Positions 6,121 through 11,349 of a stretch of DNA of 11,349 nucleotides are shown one piece after another. Origin of the DNA: Verrucomicrobia bacterium UBA7008 (GTDB taxonomy: Bacteria > Verrucomicrobiota > Kiritimatiellia > RFP12 > UBA1067); contig DJXI01000016.1 of NCBI GenBank assembly GCA_002449695.1, positions 29,310 to 40,658 of the forward strand, read 5' to 3'. Under the pieces are notes generated by a model, which saw only the letters and a program-made list of their open reading frames with translations, was not told the DNA's origin and ran no database searches. The position numbers and the translations under genes were made by a program. Within the stretch, counting starts at the first letter, position 1. Every line of letters begins with the position of its first letter.

Positions 6121-7359
6121 ATGAGCTACAAGGAAGCGCAGAAGAAGTATGCCAAGATCGGCATCGACACGGAGAAAGTGATCAAGGACCTCGCGGCGGT
6201 GCCGATCTCGATGCACTGCTGGCAGGGCGACGACGTGGGCGGCTTCGAGTCCGTCGGCGGCGCCTCGAACGGCATCCAGACGACCGGCAACTACCCGGGC
6301 AAGGCGACGACGCCCGCGCAGCTGATGGCGGACATCGAGTTCGCGATGTCGCTCATCCCCGGCCGGCACCGCGTCAACCTGCACGCGTGCTACGGCATTC
6401 ACGAAGGCAAGGTCGTCGACCGCGACAAGCTCGGCCCCGCGCAGTTCAAGCCGTGGGTCGACTGGGCGAAGAAGAACGGCTACGGCCTCGACTTCAACCC
6501 GACGTTCTTCTCGCACGCGAACGTCGTCGACGGCCTCACGCTCTCGTCGCCCGACCCGAAGATCCGCAAGTTCTGGATCGACCACGGCGTGAAGTGCCTG
6601 GAGATCGCGGACTACTTCGCGAAGGAGCTGAACACGACGTGCGGCATCAACTTCTGGTGCCCGGACGGCTACAAGGACGAGCCGTCGGACCGCCTCGGGC
6701 CGCGCCAGCGCATGGCCGACTCGCTCGACAGGATCTTCAAGAAGGCGAAGTACGACAAAAAGCGCGTCATCCCGTTCCTCGAGTCGAAGCTCTTCGGCAT
6801 CGGCGTCGAAAGCTACACCGTCAACTCGCACGAGTTCGTGATGGGCTACGCGCAGAGCCGCAAGATCCTTGCGCTTCTCGACATGGGCCACTTCCACCTC
6901 ACCGAGAACGTCGCGGACAAGATCAGCTCGTTCCTGATGTTCTTCGGCAAGGTCGCGTTCCACATCTCACGCCCGGTGCGCTGGGACTCCGACCACGTCA
7001 TCCGCCAGAACGACGACCTGCGCGCGGCCGCGCAGGAGATCGTGAAGATGGGCCCGAAGAACTTCATCATCGCGCTCGACTACTTCGACGCGTCGATCTG
7101 CCGCGTCGCGGCGTGGGTGCTCGGCATGCGCAACATGCAGAAGGAGCTGATGAAGGCGATGCTCACCCCGAACGCGCAGCTCAAGGCGCTGCAGGACGCG
7201 GGCGAGTTCACCGCGCAGCTCGTCCTGCAGGAGGAGTACAAGAACTATCCGTTCGAGGAGGTCTGGGCCGAGTTCTGCAAGCGCCTCGGCGTGCCCGCGG
7301 GCGAAGAGTGGTTCAAGACCGTCCAGAAGTACGAAAAGGACGTGCTGCTGAAGCGCTGA
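6121..7359 (+). CDS. rhaA: L-rhamnose isomerase
   Basis: RhaA converts L-rhamnose to L-rhamnulose in the cytoplasm, the first step after uptake. The 412-residue protein is a metal-dependent TIM-barrel enzyme close in size to the E. coli protein (419). It keeps almost every active-site block: MHCWQGDDVGGFE near the N-terminus, ESKLFGIGVESYTV (Glu221), LDMGHFHLTE (Asp254 and the His pair), SRPVRWDSDHV (Asp289, Asp291, His292) and DYFDAS (Asp323). These correspond to the metal- and substrate-binding residues of the family. A clear AAGGA site (6111-6115) stands five bases before the ATG. The frame is open far upstream, but only this start gives the family N-terminus. The stop overlaps the start of the methyltransferase gene by one base (TGATG), so the two are probably translated in sequence. 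Confidence 0.97.
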   Translation: MSYKEAQKKYAKIGIDTEKVIKDLAAVPISMHCWQGDDVGGFESVGGASNGIQTTGNYPGKATTPAQLMADIEFAMSLIPGRHRVNLHACYGIHEGKVVDRDKLGPAQFKPWVDWAKKNGYGLDFNPTFFSHANVVDGLTLSSPDPKIRKFWIDHGVKCLEIADYFAKELNTTCGINFWCPDGYKDEPSDRLGPRQRMADSLDRIFKKAKYDKKRVIPFLESKLFGIGVESYTVNSHEFVMGYAQSRKILALLDMGHFHLTENVADKISSFLMFFGKVAFHISRPVRWDSDHVIRQNDDLRAAAQEIVKMGPKNFIIALDYFDASICRVAAWVLGMRNMQKELMKAMLTPNAQLKALQDAGEFTAQLVLQEEYKNYPFEEVWAEFCKRLGVPAGEEWFKTVQKYEKDVLLKR

Positions 7360-8156
7360 TGGGAAACGACCGCAACACGCGCCACCACAAGGGCCCGCGC
7401 GAGATGGTGACGGGCGGCGAGTGGATCTACGGGCGCAATCCCGTGGAGGAGGCCCTCGCCGCCGGCCGCCGCACGGCGAGCGAGATCATCCTGCCGTCGG
7501 CGTCGCCGGACGAGGACGGCCAGCTCCAGCGCATCCGCGACGAGGCGCGCGCGCGCCGGCTCGTCATCCGCACGATGGACCGCGAGGGCCTCGACCGCCT
7601 GACGCGCTTCGGCCACCACCAGGGCGTCGCGCTCAAGACGACGGGCTATCCCTACGTCGGCTTCGACGAGATCGTCGCCGACGCGGCGGCGGACGAAAAC
7701 GCGCTCGTCGTCATCCTCGACCACCTCGAAGATCCGCAGAACGTCGGCTCGATCCTGCGCACGGCGTGCGCGGTCGGGGCGACGGGCGTCGTCATCCCCG
7801 AGGACCGCGCCGCGGGCATCACGCCGGCGGCCGTCCGCGCGTCGGCGGGCGGCGCCGAGCACATCAAGGTCGCGCACGTCGTCAACCTCGTGCGGGCGAT
7901 CCAGGACCTGAAGGACGCGGGCTGCTGGATGACCGCGCTCGACTGGGGCCCGGACGCGAAGACGTACACCGACATCGACTTCAAGGGGCGCGTCGGCCTC
8001 GTGGTCGGCGCGGAAGGCGACGGCATCACGCGCCTCGTGCGCGCCAACTGCGACTTCGTGGCGCAGCTGCCGATGCCGGGCGGCTTCGAGTCGCTCAACG
8101 CGGGCGTCGCCGCCGCCGTCGCCCTCTACGAAATCATCCGGCAGAGAAGGAAGTGA
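7359..8156 (+). CDS. rlmB: RlmB-type 23S rRNA (guanosine-2'-O-)-methyltransferase, SpoU/TrmH family
   Basis: SPOUT methyltransferases of this type put a 2'-O-methyl group on ribosomal RNA (G2251 in E. coli) using S-adenosylmethionine. The 265-residue protein has a basic N-terminal extension, then the substrate-binding domain opening WIYGRNPVEEAL. The knotted catalytic domain shows motif 1 (NVGSILRTACAVGATGVV, from residue 128), motif 2 (VVGAEGDGI, from residue 215) and motif 3 (MPGGFESLNAGVAAAVALYE, with Ser245 and Asn247). The overlapping ATG at 7359 has only a distant AAAAGGA upstream. An in-frame ATG at 7404, just before the conserved domain, is a possible alternative start. Its place between rhamnose isomerase and aldolase is unusual for a housekeeping rRNA enzyme. 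Another SpoU paralogue acting on tRNA or another rRNA site cannot be excluded. Confidence 0.85.
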   Translation: MGNDRNTRHHKGPREMVTGGEWIYGRNPVEEALAAGRRTASEIILPSASPDEDGQLQRIRDEARARRLVIRTMDREGLDRLTRFGHHQGVALKTTGYPYVGFDEIVADAAADENALVVILDHLEDPQNVGSILRTACAVGATGVVIPEDRAAGITPAAVRASAGGAEHIKVAHVVNLVRAIQDLKDAGCWMTALDWGPDAKTYTDIDFKGRVGLVVGAEGDGITRLVRANCDFVAQLPMPGGFESLNAGVAAAVALYEIIRQRRK

Positions 8157-8158
8157 AC

Positions 8159-8965
8159 ATGGACCCGAAACTCTACATCAACCCGCCGCTCGTCAACCGT
8201 GCGTACGACTGGCAGCACGGCCCCCAGCCGAAGACGCGCGCCGCGCTCGACCGGTTCTTCAACTCCGCGCCGATCAACGCGGTGAAGGACCAGATCTGCG
8301 AGATGGGTCGGCGCATCTACAACAAGGGCTACACCGACGGCAACGGCGGGAACCTCTCGGTGCGCGTGGGCGAGGACCTGGTCCTCTGCTCGCCGACGCT
8401 GTGCTGCAAGGGCTTCATGAAGCGCGAGGACATCTGCCTCGTCGACATGAACGCCGGGCAACTGTGCGGCTACCGGCCGCGCACGAGCGAGGTGAAGGTC
8501 CACATCGCGATGATGAAGGCGACGGGCATGAACGCGTGCATGCACTGCCATCCGCCGCACTGCAACGCGTTCCTCTTCGCGGGGATGGTGCCGCCGAACG
8601 GCGTCAATCCCGAGGCCGACATCTTCCTGAGCCAGATTCCGCTCGCGCCGTACGCGACGCCCGGCACCGACGAGGTCGCCTCGACCGTCGCGGAGGCCGC
8701 GAAGAAGTCGAACGTCGTCTTCATGCAGAACCACGGCATCGTCTGCGGCGGGCGCGACATCGAGGAGGCGGAGTGGTTCGCGGAGAACGCGGACGCCTAC
8801 TGCCAGGTGCTGCTCCTCGCGGACGCGCACGGCGGCAAGGTGAAGCAGCTCGCGCCGAAGTTCGTCAAGGACATCGTCGCCATCCGCCAGGCGATGGGCC
8901 TCGCCGTCCCGAAGGGCCAGAAGCTCTACAACACGCACCGCTTCAACGGCTACGTGATGAAGTAG
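8159..8965 (+). CDS. Class II aldolase, probable L-rhamnulose-1-phosphate aldolase
   Basis: Enzymes of the class II aldolase/adducin family use zinc to cleave ketose-1-phosphates; here the expected products are dihydroxyacetone phosphate and L-lactaldehyde. The 268-residue protein has GNGGNLSVRV near the N-terminus, the catalytic Glu (Glu111 in RTSEVKVH), zinc ligands His129 and His131 in MHCHPPH, and His192 in QNHG. The usual phosphate-loop pattern TPSG is replaced by CSPTLCCKGFM. The sequence resembles FucA-type aldolases, and especially those recalled from planctomycete/verrucomicrobial fucose-rhamnose microcompartment loci, more than E. coli RhaD. No shell protein, aldehyde dehydrogenase or rhamnulokinase is in the window. 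The start is supported by AGAAGG (8145-8150), and the gene begins two bases after the methyltransferase stop. The role is inferred from position next to rhaT and rhaA. Confidence 0.85.
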   Translation: MDPKLYINPPLVNRAYDWQHGPQPKTRAALDRFFNSAPINAVKDQICEMGRRIYNKGYTDGNGGNLSVRVGEDLVLCSPTLCCKGFMKREDICLVDMNAGQLCGYRPRTSEVKVHIAMMKATGMNACMHCHPPHCNAFLFAGMVPPNGVNPEADIFLSQIPLAPYATPGTDEVASTVAEAAKKSNVVFMQNHGIVCGGRDIEEAEWFAENADAYCQVLLLADAHGGKVKQLAPKFVKDIVAIRQAMGLAVPKGQKLYNTHRFNGYVMK

Positions 8966-8975
8966 CCTGTCGCCG

Positions 8976-9023
8976 TTCCGCCCCGCCTGTCCGGTGCAAA
9001 TGCCACTTGCCAGCGGGGCGGAA
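8976..9023. repeat. Perfect 11-bp inverted repeat between operons
   Basis: TTCCGCCCCGC (8976-8986) and GCGGGGCGGAA (9013-9023) are exact reverse complements separated by 26 bases. It begins ten bases after the aldolase stop. As RNA it would form a strong stem that could end or protect the rhamnose transcript, but it is followed by AAAAAG, not a U-tract, so it is not a canonical intrinsic terminator. The right arm lies inside the spacer of the next promoter and the loop holds its -35, so it may instead be an operator. Confidence 0.6.
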
Positions 9024-9042
9024 AAAGTGATATACTTACGGC
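9007..9042 (+). promoter_or_regulatory. Promoter of the gene at 9043, leaderless type
   Basis: A -35 TTGCCA (9007-9012) is followed by an 18-base spacer and the -10 TATACT (9031-9036), extended by TGA (9028-9030). Six bases then lead to the ATG at 9043, so transcription should begin at about the start codon. No Shine-Dalgarno precedes the ATG. From GTGATATACT through ATGA the sequence matches the rhaT promoter at all but three positions. Confidence 0.7.
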
Positions 9043-9852
9043 ATGATTACTCTGTTGATTGCCATCGCCGTTGCGAGCGGCGTTCTTTCGGTGTTCCATT
9101 TTGCGGTGGGGCTTGGTCTCGGCTGGTCGATCACGCTCGGCGTCGTCTCGTTCATCGCGTTTCAGGTGATCGTCGGCCTGCAGCTGCGCAAGCGCGTCAT
9201 GCGCGACATGGAGCGCGTGCAGGCCATTCTCCTCGACGGACAGAAGAAGATCCAGGCCAAGACGCAGGCGTGGCAGTGGCGGCCGCCGAGCAGCATCGCC
9301 GCCGCGCAGAAGGAGATTTTCGAGGACACCAAGGTGTTCGTCCGCGAGGCGCTCGCCCAGACCGAGACGCTGCGCAGGTACCGTCTCTGGGTGCCGATGA
9401 TCGACCGCCAGATCGCGACCGCCCAGCTCCAGCTCAACTGGATGGTCAAGGACTTCAAGCGCGTCGACGAGCTGATGCCCAAGGCGCTGATGATGGACCC
9501 GGCGATGGTCGCGATGAAGCTCGCGCGCCTCCAGATGCTGAACGCGCCGACGGCGGAGATCGCGAAGGCCTACGAGAAGGGCGTGCGCCGGTTCAAGTAC
9601 AACCAGGCGGTTCTGCCCGCCGCGTGCTACACGTGGATCCTCGTCAAGCGCGGCGAAACCGACGCGGCCTTCAAGGCGCTGACGGCGGCCCTGAAGAACA
9701 GCGACAACGAGGTCCTGAAGGCGAACCACGTCCATCTGATGAACGACCGGCCCGCGCACTTCACCAACTCGGGCCTGGGCGACCAGTGGTATTCGCTCAT
9801 GCTGGAGGAGCCGAAGATCAAGACCCAGCGTCAACGGAGCGTCTACCGGTGA
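9043..9852 (+). CDS. Membrane-anchored helical (TPR-like) protein of unknown function
   Basis: I do not recognise a named family. The 269-residue protein starts with two hydrophobic segments (about residues 2-22 and 27-46), followed at once by basic LRKRVMR. This predicts a hairpin in the inner membrane with the rest in the cytoplasm. The remainder is helical; the stretches KDFKRVDELMPKALMMDPAM and KRGETDAAFKALTAALKNSD resemble degenerate tetratricopeptide helices, suggesting a scaffold. The C-terminus ends with conserved-looking NSGLGDQWYSLMLEEPK and a basic tail. The ATG is set by the first membrane segment and by a -10 element six bases upstream, with no ribosome-binding site. Its stop overlaps the GTG of the next gene as GTGA (9849-9852), so a link to the sugar kinase/nucleotidyltransferase is possible but unproven. 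Confidence 0.75.
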   Translation: MITLLIAIAVASGVLSVFHFAVGLGLGWSITLGVVSFIAFQVIVGLQLRKRVMRDMERVQAILLDGQKKIQAKTQAWQWRPPSSIAAAQKEIFEDTKVFVREALAQTETLRRYRLWVPMIDRQIATAQLQLNWMVKDFKRVDELMPKALMMDPAMVAMKLARLQMLNAPTAEIAKAYEKGVRRFKYNQAVLPAACYTWILVKRGETDAAFKALTAALKNSDNEVLKANHVHLMNDRPAHFTNSGLGDQWYSLMLEEPKIKTQRQRSVYR

Positions 9853-11349
9853 GGACGCGCAAGGCCATCGTCCTGGCGGCCGGGCTGGGCACGCGTCTGC
9901 GGCCGCTGACGTGCGCCGTGCCGAAGCCGCTCCTGCCCGTCTGGGGCGAGCCGATGCTCGCGCGCGTCATCGCGCTGCTGCGCGGCTGGGGCGTGGACGA
10001 CATCGTGGTCAACTGCCACTACCTCCACGAGCAGGTCGAAGAATTCGTCTCGCGTCTTGCGTCTGCGACGGATCCCGCCGATTCCTTTTCCATCCGCACG
10101 AGCTACGAGCCGGAGATCCTCGGCACGGGCGGCGTCCTGAATCCGTTGCGCACCTGGATCGGCGGTGACGACTTCTACCTCGTCAACGCCGACATCGTCG
10201 TCGAGGGGATCGACGCGAATCCGTTTGCGGAAACGTGGGGCGCCGACGAGATCGCGCAGTGCCTCGTTACGCGCGAAGGCCCGCGCACGGTCGAGGTGGA
10301 GCCGGAAAGCCGTTTCGTCACGTGCTGGAAGTCGCCCGATCCCGGCTGGGAGGGCACCTTCACGTACTGCGGCGTGGCGCGCCTCCGGGCGGACATCCTG
10401 AAGTTTGTCGCGCCGACAGGCTTTTCGACGATCGTCGCCGCGTATGAACAGGCGATGATGGAAGGGCGCTTCGTCCGGGCGGTGGAACCGGCGGACTTGA
10501 TGTGGACGGACGCGGGCACGGTCGACAGCTATCTCGGCCTCAACCGGACGGCGGACGACAACGCGTTCGCCGACCTGCCGCAGCTGAAGGCGGCGGCCGC
10601 GCGGCTTCCGAGCGACGCGCCCGTCGAATTTCTCGGCGCGCGCGGGAGCGAGCGCGTCTTTTTCAAGCGGGGCGACGCGATCATCATCGTCTACGACGAC
10701 GCGCACCGCGGCGAAAACGCGCGCTACGTCCACCACGCGAACTGGCTGAAGGTGCAGGGCGTTCCCGTGCCCGCGATCCTCGCCGATCTGCCCGAACTGA
10801 AGACGCTGGTCATGGAGAACGCGGGCGCGGTCGATCTGCAGCACCGCGTCGAAAAGGCGGGCGCGCACGCGATCGACAGCTACGTGCCCGTCGTCGAGGC
10901 GCTCGCCGCGTTCAATGCGCTCAATCCCGATTTCGAGCTGGAGCCGCCGTTCGACGCGGCGCTCTACCAGTGGGAGCGCGATCTTTTCGCGGAGCACTGC
11001 CTCGGCACGCGCTACGCGCGGACGCTACCGGACGAGGTGCGCGCGGAGCTCGAGGGCGTCGCGGCGAAGCTGCTCGCCGAGCCGCCGGCGCTCGTCCACC
11101 GCGACTTCCAGTCCACGAACGTCCTCTGGAAGAACGACCGCCTGTCGATCATCGATTTCCAGGGCATGCGGCGCGGGCCGGCGGCCTACGACCTCGCGAG
11201 CCTCCTCTACGATCCGTACGTTCGGCTGACCGACCGCGCGCGGCGCGCGCTCGCGGCGCTCTACGCGCAGAAGTCGGGACGCGGCGACATCGCCGCGGTG
11301 CTGCCGTTCGCGGCGGTGGAGCGGCTCGTCCAGTGTCTCGGCGCGTACG
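9849..11349 (+). CDS. Bifunctional MurU-like nucleotidyltransferase / AmgK-like sugar kinase (3' end outside window)
   Basis: An uninterrupted frame of 500 codons runs from a GTG to the window edge. Residues 1 to about 240 form a sugar-1-phosphate nucleotidyltransferase: the signature AIVLAAGLGTRLRPLT ends at residue 21, followed by PKPLLPV, EILGTGG, and probable metal-binding Asp115 (VNADIV) and Asp221 (WTDAGT). From about residue 250 an aminoglycoside-phosphotransferase-like kinase follows, with Brenner-type VHRDFQSTNVL (His417, Asp419, Asn424) and IIDFQG (Asp436), then GPAAYDLASLLYDPYV. The last blocks closely resemble AmgK, the anomeric kinase for N-acetylmuramate/N-acetylglucosamine, whose partner in Pseudomonas is the separate enzyme MurU. 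Together they would make UDP-MurNAc from recycled sugar and bypass de novo synthesis. Another sugar, for example a heptose, remains possible. GTG is the likely start because it gives the usual N-terminus, and CGGAG (9835-9839) lies upstream. It overlaps the preceding stop. Confidence 0.85.
   Translation, partial: MRTRKAIVLAAGLGTRLRPLTCAVPKPLLPVWGEPMLARVIALLRGWGVDDIVVNCHYLHEQVEEFVSRLASATDPADSFSIRTSYEPEILGTGGVLNPLRTWIGGDDFYLVNADIVVEGIDANPFAETWGADEIAQCLVTREGPRTVEVEPESRFVTCWKSPDPGWEGTFTYCGVARLRADILKFVAPTGFSTIVAAYEQAMMEGRFVRAVEPADLMWTDAGTVDSYLGLNRTADDNAFADLPQLKAAAARLPSDAPVEFLGARGSERVFFKRGDAIIIVYDDAHRGENARYVHHANWLKVQGVPVPAILADLPELKTLVMENAGAVDLQHRVEKAGAHAIDSYVPVVEALAAFNALNPDFELEPPFDAALYQWERDLFAEHCLGTRYARTLPDEVRAELEGVAAKLLAEPPALVHRDFQSTNVLWKNDRLSIIDFQGMRRGPAAYDLASLLYDPYVRLTDRARRALAALYAQKSGRGDIAAVLPFAAVERLVQCLGAY

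Noticed and set aside
8976..9030. Rho-independent terminator after the aldolase gene
   Set aside because: The stem is strong, but it is followed by A residues on the + strand, and on the minus strand the stretch after the stem is not T-rich. The loop of 26 bases is also long. It is kept only as an inverted repeat.
8950..9834. Minus-strand open frame of 294 codons opposite the gene at 9043
   Set aside because: The composition is Leu/Arg/Asp/Val-rich without motifs, and the + strand gene has a promoter, membrane segments and overlap with the next gene.
10031..10100. Slightly lower-GC patch in the nucleotidyltransferase as a possible inserted element
   Set aside because: No inverted or direct repeat was seen there and the protein spacing between motifs looks normal, so ordinary variation is enough.

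Overview
The window is 11.3 kb of very GC-rich, tightly packed bacterial DNA. All nine whole or partial genes read on the + strand, and no gap between genes exceeds about 80 bases. No rRNA, tRNA, insertion sequence or CRISPR array is visible. The gene content suggests a member of the Verrucomicrobiota/Kiritimatiellota (PVC) group: a rhamnose-use operon with an aldolase resembling planctomycete/verrucomicrobial enzymes, a secreted prenyltransferase/squalene-oxidase repeat protein, a ThyX-like protein with a Cys-rich tail, and promoters placed directly on start codons. This assignment is inferred from recalled family resemblance, not from a marker gene.

Block 1 (2-4999) carries the 3' end of leuS (leucyl-tRNA synthetase), a short divergent ThyX-like protein, htpX (membrane zinc protease), a signal-peptide-bearing prenyltransferase-repeat protein, and a PilT-type ATPase. 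The genes are joined by overlaps or gaps of 4-27 bases, so they are probably co-transcribed, although their functions are mixed. This block also holds three palindromic elements inside reading frames: two near-identical 28-bp copies in the prenyltransferase-repeat gene, and one long imperfect inverted repeat in leuS.

Block 2 (5000-8965) is an L-rhamnose operon: transporter rhaT, isomerase rhaA, an rlmB-type 23S rRNA 2'-O-methyltransferase inserted in the middle, and a class II aldolase that presumably cleaves rhamnulose-1-phosphate. No rhamnulokinase or regulator is in view. A 14-bp palindrome lies upstream of an extended -10 promoter whose predicted start falls on the rhaT ATG.

Block 3 (8966-11349) has a second promoter of the same design, preceded by a perfect 11-bp inverted repeat. 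It drives a two-helix membrane protein of unknown function, then, by a GTGA overlap, a large gene that runs off the window. That last gene fuses a MurU-like sugar-1-phosphate nucleotidyltransferase to an AmgK-like sugar kinase, which suggests recycling of cell-wall amino sugars to UDP-sugar in one polypeptide.

The points most worth follow-up are the paired leaderless-type promoters, the nucleotidyltransferase-kinase fusion, the palindromes inside reading frames, and the rRNA methyltransferase embedded in the rhamnose operon.
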